Source of the DNA: Protopterus annectens
Taxonomy: Eukaryota > Chordata > Ceratodontiformes > Protopteridae
DNA: 64,000 bases
Assembly: GCF_019279795.1 (NCBI RefSeq)
Contig: NC_056727.1
Location: 1,212,796,077-1,212,860,076, forward strand
Direction: 5' to 3'
Shown here piece by piece: positions 21,428 to 32,730 of this stretch (the first letter of the stretch is position 1; each line of letters starts with the position of its first letter). Under the pieces are notes generated by a model. That model saw nothing but the letters and a program-made list of their open reading frames with translations. It made no database searches and was not told where the DNA came from. Made by a program: the position numbers and the translations under genes.

Positions 21428-23042
21428 TCATTGCGAGTTCTTACCATAAGAGGGTGGCTTAGAACTCCATGGTTTTGAAGTGGAAGTAGTCCACTGCTTA
21501 GATCTCTGCATTCCCTGTAGCTGCTGTCTGTGGGGTCTGGTTCCCCGGGGTCTGGGCTGAACTGACCTGGTGGGAGCAGGAAAGGACCAGTGCTTGGAGG
21601 GACAATACCTGCTGAACCTGGGTGGCTGGACCTGTAAGAAATCCTTAACTTTCTGCATAGATTTTACTTTTTCTTCCATCCTTTTTAAGACCTCTTCTGC
21701 CTTAGTGCCAAACAAGTTGTCTTTGTGCAAGGGGGCATCCAACAATTTAGATTTAACATGGTCTGGCAAGGGCTGTTCCTTAAGCCATGCATGCCTTCGG
21801 AGGACAGAACTGGTGACTGCTGCCTTGCAAGAAGCTTCTAGGGCATCAAAACCACAGTGCAAGGTGTGTTTTACTTCACTTGCAGAATGTATTAACTCTT
21901 GCAACTCTTCAGATTCTACACAAGCAGGAAAGGAAGACATTTTTTGTTTCAGGAGTTCCAGGGTGTGTTGCTGAAATTTTAGCATATGGAACTGACAATT
22001 TAGTGCTCTGATAGCAACAGTAGCTGAGGTGTATACTTTTTTTTACCCAGTCTGTCTAGTGCTCGGGATTCCCTATCTGAGGGGGTGGGATTCTTAGAAG
22101 AGGTTGTTTTAATTCCTTTAGGCCCTTGAGAAATTACCTCAGGATCAGCAGTAGGATTCTTAAGAAATTTGTGTGAGCCAGGGACTCTAATACCAGTCTG
22201 GTTTTCTGGGTGCAGGAGGGAGGGTGTCAGGAGTCAAGCTGGATTCCAGGAAAACATCCTCCACAACATCCAGGACTGGGGGGGGGGGATGGCCAGGGGA
22301 CTGTGCTGTGGAAGAGCTAAGAATTCCCTGAGTCTCTTTTTATACTGAGGGTAGTCCTGACTTTCTCATTGGAAATGCTCCCTTAAGATGTGAAGGGTTT
22401 CCCCAAAGGAAAAATTGACTGGGGGAGAGGCTGAAGGAATGGAATCCTCTGCATCAGAATCCTCATAAGCAGAGAGGGGTTGCATGTCTTCATACTCAGA
22501 TGCATCAGAGTCATCGGACTCCTGTTCAGACAAAACTGCAGGGGACAGATGTCTTTCTTTTGGAAGAGGTAGCTTGGCTTCCCCTGATCAGCATAAGGTC
22601 TTCCACCATTTTAAGCATCTGAGACGGAGGCAAGGAAGCAGGTGCCTGAGATTGGGTCGGTTTCTTGGTGTGTGGTTCATAACCTGGGCCTAAGAAACTT
22701 AGTAGTTTTCAAAAGAACGGTAGTCACAATTACTAGCTTAATGGGAGCATCGTCTGCAGGTTTGGACCTGTGCGGTCTGTCTATGTCTTTATCTTTACAT
22801 TTTTTCAGAAGATCTGCTGTCGGATGGCTTACCAAAGCCATATCAGAATTCGAGGACTGTAAGTGAAATTATCTAGCTACACCAAGGGCCTGATGACGTA
22901 TAGTTCTGGCGCTGAACAAAGCACAGAAGCGACAGTGGGGGATGTCATGGTCTGGGCCTAAGCAAGTGACGCGGTAAGAATGAAAGTCTCTGTGTGGTAT
23001 TTGCTTTCCACAGGCGAGACAACTGTTAACTTTTTCTGACAT
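21428..23042 (-). pseudogene. DIRS-2 gag-like gene, degraded in the middle
   Basis: A start at 23042 gives MSEKVNSCLACGKQIPH, then further cysteines (VTCLGPDHD, CRFCALF) that form a zinc-binding region of CxxC type. The 185-residue C-terminal block (21985-21428) has LKEQPLPDHVKSKLLDAPLH, LQVQPPRFSR, and a basic tail. The middle (about 22000-22700) is acidic and interrupted. This N-terminal zinc region is also seen in the DIRS-1 and DIRS-5 remnants. Confidence 0.78.
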
Positions 23043-23152
23043 TGGTTAGTGCAAGAAAAAAGAATCCCAATGGGGTACTTGGCTTTAGAAGATTTCAGCT
23101 TCAATTCGGAAGACGAAACTCAGGTAGCGGCCAACCGGCACTCGTGCAAACT

Positions 23153-23341
23153 GCTTCTGCTTCGGACTCCACGGCAAGAAAGACTGATGTAACGCCGTCG
23201 GCTGCCTTACTTTATACTACTGATGACCTGACATCAGTCCTGAAGTGACAGCAACCAACGCAGAAATACTAAGCCTTTGGTATTCGGGCCGGCAGGGATA
23301 ACCCAAATGTGATGACTGCAACAGTGAAACACGAAGAACAT
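23153..23341 (-). repeat. Right (5') inverted terminal repeat of DIRS-2
   Basis: Inverse of the left repeat: CTTACTTTATACTACTGATG, TATTCGGGCCGGCAGGG and AACCCAAATGTGATGACTGC. It ends at GAACAT (23341). Confidence 0.88.
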
Positions 23342-25370
23342 CTGTTCACAGAAACCCTGTACAAGCATGTTAATAGCTGTACAGAGGCAGCTACACCCAC
23401 CAGGAAAAAGTACACAACTAACTCAGAAAACAGGCCATCCTGGTGGAATCACAAAATCAATAGGCTGTATAACAGGAGGAAGAAAACCATGGCAAAAATT
23501 AGGAGGTGCAGTACCCAGCAGGATAAAAGCACTCTCAAACTAAACAAACTCAGAGGACAAATAAAGTCTACCAAAGTCAAATTTGAGGTAAGTTTGGCCT
23601 ACCAGGCCAAGGACAACCACAAAGCATTCTTCAGCTATGTCCACAACTTCAAAGGCAATACACAATTGTATGCAGAGCTCATTGTAAATGGAGCCACCTA
23701 TACTGAGCCAGAAGACATAGCAAATTTCCTGGCTGATAAATTCAGCTCCAACTTTACCCATCACTCCCTCTCAACCTTCCCTCAGGAGATATCAAATACA
23801 ACTCCCCCTACTATCACTAGAGAACAGGTCCTTAATGATCTCTGTAAGACCAAGAACACTGCATCAACAGGCCCAGATAATATCCCAGGATGCCTTCTAA
23901 ATAGTATGAAACATGACCTATCAGGGACTCTGGAATTACTATTTAACTGTAGCCTCCAAATAGGCTTCGAGCCTCATGAATGGAGAAAGGCAATAGTCAT
24001 CCCTCTGCACAAAGGTGGGCCATCTACAGACACTGGAAACTACAGACCCATAAGTCTCACTAGTCTTGTATGTAAAGCCATGGAAAGAATTATCATGAAG
24101 ATGATCAGAGATATAGTAAACCTCCAGACAGTGGACCCAACCCAGTTTGGTTTCAGCAAGGACAGACAGATCATGCCTACTCTACCTGGTGGACTTCTTT
24201 GAGAAGGTTACCAAAGCAATGGATGAGGGCAAAATTGTTCACACTGCCTACCTTGACCTGGCCAAGGCATTTGACACAATACCCCACTCAGGCTATTGTT
24301 GACAAACTCAAGAGGTTAGGTACAAACCCATATGTTTCCCAGTGGATAGCCAACTCGCTCACAGACAGGACCCAGGAAGTTAGAATTTGAGTGTCCACCT
24401 CTACAGAGACCAGTCACAAGTGGAGACCCTCAAGGATCAGTCCTTGGACCTCTCCTTTTGTCATTTACTTCTCAGAAGTCAAGGCCAATGTCAGTGGTTT
24501 CTGGCTGACTAAATTTACAGATGATTGCAAATTAGGAAAGGTCAATGAATCTCACACTGACACAAATGTTCTCCAGGAGGGCCTGACACAGACAAAAATC
24601 TGGTGTCAGAGCCATGGACTAAAACTAAATGCCAAGAAATGCATAATAGTATCCTTTGAGAAGTCGTCCATCCATGGTAACTATTATGTTGACAACACAC
24701 CCCTTAGAGGTGACCCAGTAGTCAGGGACTTGGGGACACATGTAGATAGTAGCCTGGGCTTTGACCATCATGTGTCTATAGTAGTGAGGAAATCATTGTA
24801 CAGTGCGCAACTTATAAACAAAGGTATGGCATCTAAAGTCTAAGGAAGTCATTGTTCCACTGTATTCAGCATTCATCAGACCTATCATCGAGTATAATGC
24901 CCCCTTTAGTATGTACCTAAGCAGGCATATCATACAGTTGGAAAGACCACAGAGGTTCCTCACTAAAAGAATACAGGACGCAAGTAAAATGTCCTATGCA
25001 GACCACCTCAAGGCCCTATCCCTGTATTCGGTCTCCTACAGGCTTTTGAGGGGAAATCTATGCCTGGCATACAGGACATTGTCAGACCCCACTCTGATGG
25101 ACCTCCTGCATATCCACAAAACAAACAGCACCAGAATTACCCATTCTAAAGACTTGAACCTTGCCTGCGATATAAATAGGACCTGCTGGAGAGATAGATA
25201 TGTATCACAAAGACTACCCCATCTATGGAGCAGCCCCCCCCCCCCCCATCCATGTGAAGCAGAGTTTCTCCCTAACCAAATTCAAGTGCAACATGGACAA
25301 CTGGATGGGAAACCAGAAATTCATCCCTGGTTTGGCACCTCTGTCTCTAATCACACAGGTAACCTGTAAA
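23342..25370 (+). pseudogene. CR1-2 ORF2, part 3 (reverse transcriptase and C-terminus)
   Basis: Resumes directly after DIRS-2 with LFTETLYKH in the frame left at 18016. It holds the pre-RT linker (RPSWWNHKINRLYNRRKK), the RT N-terminal block GPDNIPGCL and NYRPISLTSLVCKAMERI (to 24202), motif A LTWPRHLTQY in a shifted frame near 24250-24290, KFTDDCKL (near 24515) and GLKLNAKKC (near 24610), then LERPQRFLTKRI and a C-terminal tail. It is split by at least five frameshifts, including a C-run near 25231-25245. Confidence 0.88.
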
Positions 25371-25514
25371 TGGTTCATCTCCCAGGCCTATGCCTACACT
25401 TAAGGGTATTAGAACTTATCAGAGATCTGAGAAACATAGCTATGTTTAAAAAGGCCCTTGTGGCTGTTAGCCTAGTAAACACCTATGAACCCAAAAGGCA
25501 CTTATGCCTGTTCT

Positions 25515-26805
25515 AAAGAAGCCATCTCTTGACTACAAGATCAGGAAAACTTCCACTGTATCTCTAACCTCACTTTTCAAAACAATTACTGACAAAGCGG
25601 TTTATTTATAACTGTATTCTTATTTCATGCTTTATGTCCTGCTCTGTCAGTCTGATTTTATAACAAGAAACAGCACTGACACTGGCCTCATTATGGTGGT
25701 TAATATTTGATCTTGGTCCTAGCTCTTTGAGGAGTATACAGCATACCTCTCAACCTCTTAGCAAATGAAATCTGGACAAAGCCTAAAATAATGGGGGTGA
25801 CAAAGGCCCAGAAATAAGGACATATTTTAAAAATTGTTCTTATAAACCTTTTTTGAAGGCTATAAAGTCTGAAAGTCAAATGTATGTTATTATTCAGTGA
25901 TAATCCTTAGTGATTTGCTAGAGAACAGCAAATATTATTTGGAAAAGACCAAACTATGAAGCAAAAATCTGGACACTGTGCCAAAATATGGACAGTTAAG
26001 AGGTATGGTATACAGCACTGCGGATCATGGTATCCTGCTTGTGCATCTGCTCAAACATTGGGCTTTTTTATTCTACAATTCAAGTCGTTTGCTTCTACTT
26101 CTCAAGTTGCCTTTAGCATGTTGTTTCTGGTGTTAATTTTCCAGGACCTAACTACTGATGACCGAGAAACCCCAGGGTTCAGTCCTGACCACAACACTAT
26201 TCACTCTATACATGCTCTCAATAAGAAAGGTTATTCACGCAAAGTAAAAATATTTTAAGCATCATTGCTACATTGATACACAGCTTTACCTCTCATTTTT
26301 CCTAATGCATTTTTTTAACTTTACAATTCATGAAGAAACCTGGAAGTCAGCTTTGTCAGGCTGTTTCTATAAACTAATTATTTTAGAGCATAGCTAAACT
26401 GTCCACTTATGCTGTACTGATGAGGACAACTCAGGTGAACTAAATCTACAACTACTACAGTCTGGCTTACAGTTGGCAGCCAGTGTGCTAGAACAATTAT
26501 GTTCTTATGGATTACCTGCCTATCTCCAGTGATGTCCTGGCTGGAGGAAAGTTTCCAAATTTTCCCCCACAGACACAGCTCTACTTTTGTCAGGGATTGT
26601 AGACAAGTCCTCTATGTATCAGCTGTTGAATCTTCATGCTTTCTTTCAGAATTGGCACTAAACAACCTTAAGCTCAGTCTGGCAAAGATTAAGATGACAT
26701 TTGTACATTCCACTGCTTCTCTCTCTCTCAACCACCTTTCTTTTACCCAGTTATTTTTGTTCATGGAACAATCTGGACTTTGTGTCTTGTGTTCAAAAAA
26801 TGAAA
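25515..26805 (+). mobile_element. L2-like LINE remnant, split by hAT-2
   Basis: Translation in several frames gives the RT N-terminal motif VSLTSLFKTITDKAVY (near 25560), QSDFITRNSTDTGLIMVVN (near 25650, the counterpart of QSGFRxxHST), then after the hAT-2 insertion TADHGILLVHLLKHW (near 26016, the motif after FDT), and a YxDTQLYLSF-like catalytic block near 26270-26290. A downstream LNNLKLSLAKIKMTF segment (near 26660) matches motif D. The HST signature separates it from the CR1 copies, which have GRSC here. It is heavily decayed. Confidence 0.75.
25742..26007. mobile_element. hAT-2: non-autonomous hAT MITE, 266 bp
   Basis: Ends CATACCTCTCAAC and GTTAAGAGGTATG are inverted (12 of 13 match), and an exact 8 bp duplication GTATACAG flanks it (25734-25741 and 26008-26015). 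There is no coding sequence. It interrupts the L2-like LINE exactly at the AFDTVDH-type motif, and the LINE frame resumes after the right duplication. A second, decayed copy lies at about 58810-58920. Confidence 0.9.
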
Positions 26806-26809
26806 GTTA

Positions 26810-28450
26810 ATTACTTACCTTAATGACAGTTCTGCATTGACAGTTTCATCTCTATCACCTCTAGGAGTTGTTGACCAGCAGGACTTAGGCCACCTCATAA
26901 AAAATTAGGATACCTTAGTTACTCTCATTTACCAATAATCCTTGGCACCAAAAGGCCATTCCCCACATATCTGAGAGCCCTGCACATGGTGGAACCTGCA
27001 AAACAGTTGTATACAACTACTCTACTCTATCGGTAAGCTCCTAAGCAGGATATTATCCATCTGACTCCCCCCCCCCCCCCAGGGCTGGAAGGGGGGATGG
27101 TGATGGAGTTAAGACTGCCAATGCAGAGCTATTATGATAAGTAACCAAGTTTCATACCAGTCATAAAGAGTTTTATCTGTCTCCTCTAAGATGGAGTCCC
27201 ATCCTTGTATGCTTGAGTGGTACCTCAGGGATGAATATCCCTGATAATGTCTCCAAATTCAAACCTTGACCTGAAGACTACATCAGACTTACAGTGTCTC
27301 AAAAAGGTGCTCAAAGATGCCCATACAACACCCAGAGAAACACAAGCTGCCCTAAAGATGGTTTTTGAGGTAGTCACAGACCTTGTAGAATATGCATTAG
27401 AAGCATCCTGTAAAGGGTTTGTCAAACTTTTGGTAATATAACTTTATGCAAGTGAAAGCCAAACAGATAGGGTTGCCTTTCACATTTTGGAACTCAATTC
27501 TCTGGATGGAAATAAAACAAAAATTTGAGAGTCCTTCCTAATGGAGTCAGTTCTATCCAAATAAAATGCAAGATATTTGAACGACCTTGTAATGCAACAG
27601 ATACTTCCTATAACTAGCATAGTTAAGCAAGAATACTGAAAAGCTGACTGCGAAATTTATATTGGATTCAGTCGCAACTTTTCACTTGAAGGAAGGGTTT
27701 CTTATCAAGGATAACTCCTTTACGGACATTTAGATATGCCAACAAGTGAAAATGAAAGCATTAGACTTGCACCCTGTCAAGTAACAATCATGTCAATCTG
27801 AGGTAATTTGGCTGTTAAAAATAAGTTTGCTTTTTCGTTGTTTCTGGAACCCTGAGAGTTGTAGGTTTTTTGTTTGTTGTGATTTTAACTACAAGTGCAG
27901 TTTCAGTAATGGGTAAGCAGTCGCATAGTGCTGATGACAGTGTAGAAAAATGTTTTCACTTCAAGCTTGTATTCCTTTTCTCCACAGTTCTATAAGCATG
28001 AAGACAGCACAGCTAGTTAAGAGGGTTTGGGAAGTAAGATCCTTGCAAAAACTCTTGGTCCGTTTGTGTAAATGGATACCTGTGGGACATTGTGTTCACT
28101 AATGCTGTGACTAACAGGGAGGTTTTGAAATGAAAAGTCACAGACATAGCCAAGTAAAGTGAAGCCATCTGACTCAAGATTGCATGTCTTTCTGCAGACT
28201 TAGCCTGAGGATGGGTTAAACGATGCAAGCCTCATCTAATGTGGGTAAATGAACCTTAACTCTATCAATCAAAGAGGGAGAAATCACTCAGAAAGAAGGT
28301 CCAAAACAACCTAATATCTGTTACTGATAAGACTATGAAGACTGAAAAACTAAGTTTATGAAATCTTAGAAAAACGGCCCCTATGCTGCTGCTTCTCTTT
28401 GAAAACTTTTGACATTTCATTTTTAAACAAAGGAAACATAGAGGTCAAAG
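26810..28450 (-). mobile_element. DIRS-3: old DIRS remnant
   Basis: Minus-strand translation at 27425-27225 gives YSTRSVTTSK, then WASLSTFLRHCKSDVVF, matching the C-terminal tyrosine-recombinase block of DIRS-2 (HSTRA, TFTKHYH). The nucleophile position reads Cys here. The segments 26815-26850 (ACAGTTCTGCATTGACAGTT) and 27105-27150 (AAGACTGCCAATGCAGAGCT) are inverted copies, as expected for a left terminal repeat and internal complementary region. Sequence beyond 27450 matches the upstream recombinase region loosely; the right limit is a guess. Confidence 0.65.
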
Positions 28451-28984
28451 CATAAGAACAATAAACAAGCAACTTCTTATGTTCGGCAGAAGATTACAAA
28501 TTGTTAGCTCTTCTAGCCATGATCTTTAAATGAAAGTACTGCTATGAGGACACAAAGGAATAATGTGCTCCTCCATTAAAAATAAACTTTAGAAGTGAAA
28601 ATCCTTTGGGAGACATGATGACTGCAAGAGCATTTGTTAGATACCTTTTAGGGGCATAGCAAAATCCACTTCACAGAAACTCGCTCACTTTTTAAAAAGA
28701 AAAAAAAAAATCACAAAAGATAAAACTTGACATTACTTTACAATAATCAGGGTAAATACGGGACCAGTGAACACTCACAGCAAAACTGAAGCAAATGTTT
28801 ACTTAAGAAGGCATAGAACAGTTGAATGGCATGTACTGTGCTATTTTATTTAATCAGGCTGCCTTTTAACAGCTGTGGGCCATTACTGCCGTCCTGTATT
28901 CCTAGGGACATTAAACTCCTGTAAACATTTGCACAGAAGATTGATGTCCTTCCTACAACTCATTCCAACAACATGAATTACTCT
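28451..28984. other. Gene-free region, no feature recognised
   Basis: AT-rich sequence without coding motifs. It may still include decayed DIRS-3 sequence. Confidence 0.5.
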
Positions 28985-29200
28985 GTGGTAGTTAGCACAG
29001 AGGATTAAGGCTCTGAAACGTTAACATACTGCTTCTTGCAGTCTAAGGTACAGGGCTTGATTCCTTCCATCTCCACTTGCCAACTATGTGACTCTGGGCA
29101 AATCACTTAACCAGACAGTGCTCCCAGATCATCCCCGGAAGGAGCACTTCTATCCAGTGATCTTACCTAGTTAAAAAATGAATAAAAAAGAAAATAAAAA
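28985..29200 (+). mobile_element. CORE-type (MIR-like) SINE
   Basis: A tRNA-like head GTGGTAGTTAGCACAGAGGA is followed by GGGCTTGATTCCTTCC (B-box like). Next comes TGTGACTCTGGGCAAATCAC, the conserved CORE-SINE block. It ends with CCTAGTTAAAAAATGAATAA, the same tail type as the SINE at 4799-5040. Confidence 0.8.
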
Positions 29201-30061
29201 AATTCTTATGGTGTATATCAAGTAATCTGGACAGAGTAACAGGGCATTCATTTGACTAATTTCAAGAGGCAGGAACTGAAAAGGTATAAAACAACATCAG
29301 CATTCAAATGCTCCAGTACAAGTACAGTACAACCAAAGCAATGGACAATGGCTCAAGAAATAACACAGTATAAGTGGGAACATTTTACACTGGCACCAGA
29401 CTTACGATGGTAAGAATATCCATTCTGATTTTACTAACTGCTTTAATACCTTCTGTTGAAGCAGAATGCCATTTACGTGGCACTACAATAATGCTCAGAA
29501 GATCAGTTTGTAACTACTATTACTGCTGCTTCAAGATGTTGCAAGGAATAAGTACATGAAGACGCAACATGCTGCTCACCTTCACATGCCAAAATTAATA
29601 GAACAATGAGGATGGCATAGCTCCTTGTGAAATAAAAGTCCCAGCTGCTAGGAAACTCCCTTACAAATCCTGTGAACAACTGCAATTAGCTATTCAGGGG
29701 CAGGTGAGAAGTCTAAATATTGAGAGGTTATCCGATGGAAAACCTAGTTCCAGCATGGAGAAGTTATTCAGCAAAAAATCAAACATATACAAGAATGAGA
29801 CTGCAAAGACAGGAACGTTGATAAGGTGCAGCTTCCATATGCAACCTACTCAGAAAAAAAACGGATACCAGTTTTAAAACAACTGCACTTCTTACTGTAC
29901 CTTAAATGGTGTCAAATACCATTCTAGCTTTCACAATAACACACAACAGGCTACTCCCGGTTTCACAAGCACCTTTCCTACTTTGTAAGGATAATGCATA
30001 ATTCTGACGTTTTTGTCACAGGACCATCAAAAAAGCCTTTTGCCTTTAAAATCCTCCTTAC
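29201..30061. other. Intronic sequence downstream of the GALE-like exon (minus orientation)
   Basis: No coding motif or named repeat was recognised. If the exon at 30062-30177 is real, this is the start of its downstream intron. Confidence 0.5.
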
Positions 30062-30177
30062 CTCAGCAAAGAGTTTCTTAAGAGCAACTTCATCAAGTAG
30101 ATCAATGTTTTCGAAGATAATTTTTTTCCCCACTATCTCTTCCACACGACGTAGACACACAGGAAAGCCATCTTTTC
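30062..30177 (-). CDS. GALE: Internal exon of UDP-galactose 4-epimerase (GALE-like)
   Basis: The 116-base exon reads, after two bases completing a split codon, KDGFPVCLRRVEEIVGKK then IIFENIDLLDEVALKKLFAE. This aligns with the vertebrate GALE segment that follows the NAD-binding Rossmann start, where LRRVxELTG, a FEExDILD block and LxxLFKK occur. GALE interconverts UDP-galactose and UDP-glucose (and the N-acetyl forms) in the cytosolic Leloir pathway. A pyrimidine-rich tract and AAG acceptor (30178-30180) precede it, and GAG/GTAAGG is a consensus donor at the other end (30056-30061). The exon length and codon-boundary end fit a single internal exon. No other GALE exon was recognised, so the flanking introns are large or the exon is an orphan. 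The usual PES before LRRV reads PVC. Confidence 0.72.
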
Positions 30178-30469
30178 CTTAAGGAAAAATAAGGGTTGCA
30201 TTTTAAGAGTTTTTTTTATTAACAATATTGATGCATTCTATGAAACAGAGAAATTCAAAACTATACCTCACTACTCATACGATTGTCCATCAATTGTTTA
30301 GCCAGCAACCAATGGATACTTAAGTAAATTATATCATATGTTCTGTAACCAAAACAGGTTGTAGTGGCCATATAATTATCGTACTTACACACCAGAAGAA
30401 CCACCTGGCTTTTGCTGAAGGCAGAAGCTAGAAAAAAATGCCTGGCTTCATGACCCCTCATGACAAAGT
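30178..30469. other. Intronic sequence upstream of the GALE-like exon
   Basis: Contains the acceptor tract adjoining the exon. No other feature was recognised. Confidence 0.5.
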
Positions 30470-30650
30470 CTTCTTTCGGCTTTTCCCGGTTAGGGGTCAC
30501 CACACCAGAACTCCAGCCTGCTATTGATTGGTAGTCGATTTTTACGTGCCGAGTTACCAGCCCTGACGCACAACCTTCAACAAAGGTACACCCATTCATG
30601 CATGGCTCCACGCAGAAGACCCTCTAGCTGAGAATCGAACCGGACAGAAC
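30470..30650 (-). mobile_element. tRNA-derived SINE, minus strand
   Basis: On the minus strand a B-box-like CCGGTTCGATTCTCAGC (near 30630-30646) heads the copy. The body includes GTGTGGTGACCCCTAACCGG followed by GAAAAGCCGAAAGAAGAC, the widespread SINE 3' end with a GAA-rich tail. It lies in the putative GALE intron. Confidence 0.75.
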
Positions 30651-32478
30651 TGAATACCCACTACAAATGCAAATCTCAGCTACAGAAGATAAGCAGCTGC
30701 AGGAAATTATTGTACACAACTGACCCAGCCATTAATGTAAAACAGATCGGTTTTCAGTGCTACCGAATCCTCATTAGAACAGGGCAGGAAGAGGATATGC
30801 TGATTTGGCAAACATTTGACGACCCCAGTGGGGTCGTCTGTCAGAAATAAAGTCATATATCACATCAGTGAGTTAAAAAAAAAAAAAAAAAAACAACAAA
30901 CATTTGTCATTGCTGAATGCTTACTTGTGCTGCAGCTGAACTGCAGCAACATTGGTTGAAGATGTGGCGAGCAAAACAATGCACTGTTCAGACATCCAGT
31001 GATAATGCAGTAGAAGTTAAAAGCCTTCCTTGTTACCCCCTCCCATCACCTCCAAATTTACCTAGAGTAAACATTCATAAAGATGTGAACAGTGGTGTTT
31101 CAGAATAACTGTAGTCACTGGTTGATGTAACATACTAAACCAATTTGTTTATGCTGAAATCAGGGAAGATGAAAAATATTTCCTTTATTAGAACTAATCA
31201 AGTCAAATATGCTGGTGAACCAAATGGTAGGTAGTTCTAAAGCTGTGTCTGATGTTCAGAGTTTCTTTGAAGCCTCATTAAAATCTGTGGACAAAATTCC
31301 ATGGTATAACAGGTAATATCTATGACTGAATGAGTGTTCACAAAACTGGCCAATTACATTTCAACATTCAATTATTCTTTTATACTCTTTTACATGATTT
31401 TGCTATTAATTACATTGGAGTCTTACTTATTACTCTACAAGGGTAACCTAAAAACACTGATAGAATTACTGAAATCTGACTTTTCTGTTGGAGTACAAGC
31501 TACTATAATATATAACATATTGGTTGGCTCATTAAGAGGACATACAGTAAACACTGATCCTGATGCCAGACTGGTCTGACTTGCATCAGTGTGCATCTTG
31601 AAAGCAGGAAAGAGGTGCTGGCAATAAAGAAGTATCAGTAGCCCAAAGAAATGTGCATGCCTATGAAAAATAGATATACTACTGGTAAAATGGTAATGGG
31701 CTCAGACCAAGGTGAAGGAAATCCTGGGGGAGCCAGTGATAACTGTATTCTGTAGCTATACAGTATAAAGCTTACTTGGAGGAGGTGTTGTTCATAATCC
31801 AGTGCAGCATTTGCAATATACTCCAAGGCCAATCACCCCTCATATATTATTTGGTAGTTAATGAGACTGTAGCTCCTGACCACTACATGCAGATTAGTGC
31901 CAACAGTGCAATACTTAAAGCCCATTACTCTTATACTTCATGAGCTGGAAGTAGTAATGCAGGATTCAAACCTTGCAACTTGTTACTTACATTGACAATT
32001 AATGAAAAAGGCCTAAGTGTAATGGGATACTTCAGTGACTGTAAGTGTAGCTGTAGAGAAGATGGTTGATAGAGTGGAATTACATGATGAATTTTCAGAT
32101 GACATTCAGTTTTAAGCATGATAAAGCAAAATATAAAGTCAAATGAAAATTAGTGCTATCTTGGAGTTAGTATATATAATATACAGGGGGTGCAAGGGGG
32201 GGGGGGGGCTTGCCTCACTGCAAAAATGTAGGAAAAAAGGTAGATTTTTTTTTTTTGAAGTTTGAGGTTTTGGAAACTCAATTATACACGTATGTGGCCA
32301 CTCCCAAAAGCCTTACTGCATTGGTCTAACACTAACATTTGCATTAATTTTACTCAGTATAACTAGATATCCTTGTAATAGCCTTAGAGTAGCTGGCTTT
32401 ACAGTGTCTGGTGGTGGTAACTACCTTATAGCCTGAGCAAAGGGTAGCAGAGTGAGTAAATCTGTATCAGCCTTTCAC

Positions 32479-32480
<2 letters not shown>
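30651..32480. other. Gene-free region, no feature recognised
   Basis: AT-rich. Contains a poly-A tract near 30877-30892 and a G-run near 32196-32206. Short open frames here show no family motif. Confidence 0.55.

Positions 32481-32538
<58 letters not shown>
32481..32538. repeat. (GT)29 microsatellite
   Basis: Uninterrupted GT dinucleotides. Open frames through it (Cys-Val repeats) are spurious. Confidence 0.98.
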
Positions 32539-32730
32539 AAATCAAATCCCAAAAAGTGTGCGAGTCAAGTGCATGGAGCAGGGACACAAAGCACTGGTTT
32601 CACAGAGAAGGTGGTAGAGGACTTGGCTTGGATACCCTGCTGAAGACTCAACTCTATAGCTGTGCCAGTGGGGAGTCTTATTGGGGGCAGAGAGAGACAG
32701 AGAAACCCAGACCTGGACTAAGTGTGTTCC

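Larger units (their letters stand above)
18017..23341 (-). mobile_element. DIRS-2: complete DIRS-type retrotransposon, 5.3 kb
   Basis: Bounded by AGTACAG at 18017 and GAACAT at 23341. It has inverted terminal repeats (about 18056-18245 and 23153-23333), an internal complementary region (18370-18465), and on the minus strand gag (23042-21428), RT/RNase H (21316-19590) and tyrosine recombinase (19569-18509). The CR1-2 reading frame continues from 18016 to 23342 with no duplicated or lost bases, so both ends are exact. Absence of a target duplication is typical of recombinase-mediated insertion. The genes carry frameshifts, so the copy is structurally complete but not functional. Confidence 0.93.
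16790..25500 (+). mobile_element. CR1-2: CR1-type LINE, 5' truncated, split by a hAT MITE and DIRS-2
   Basis: LINE sequence is in three parts: about 16790-17173, 17641-18016 and 23342-25500. Endonuclease, reverse transcriptase and C-terminal motifs are met in the right order across the breaks. The 3' end carries GCCTAGTAAACACCTATGAACC, the CR1 terminus. Sequence is more diverged from CR1-3 to CR1-5 than they are from each other, and it hosts two other elements, so it is one of the older layers. It lacks ORF1 and the first residues of ORF2. Confidence 0.88.

Noticed and set aside
27225-27441. Host exon on either strand
   Set aside because: The minus-strand peptide aligns with the DIRS recombinase C-terminus, so it is a transposon remnant.
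29374-29559. 61-codon frame with a hydrophobic start, possible small secreted protein
   Set aside because: No homology recognised, no splice or promoter support, and the length is expected by chance in this AT-rich region.
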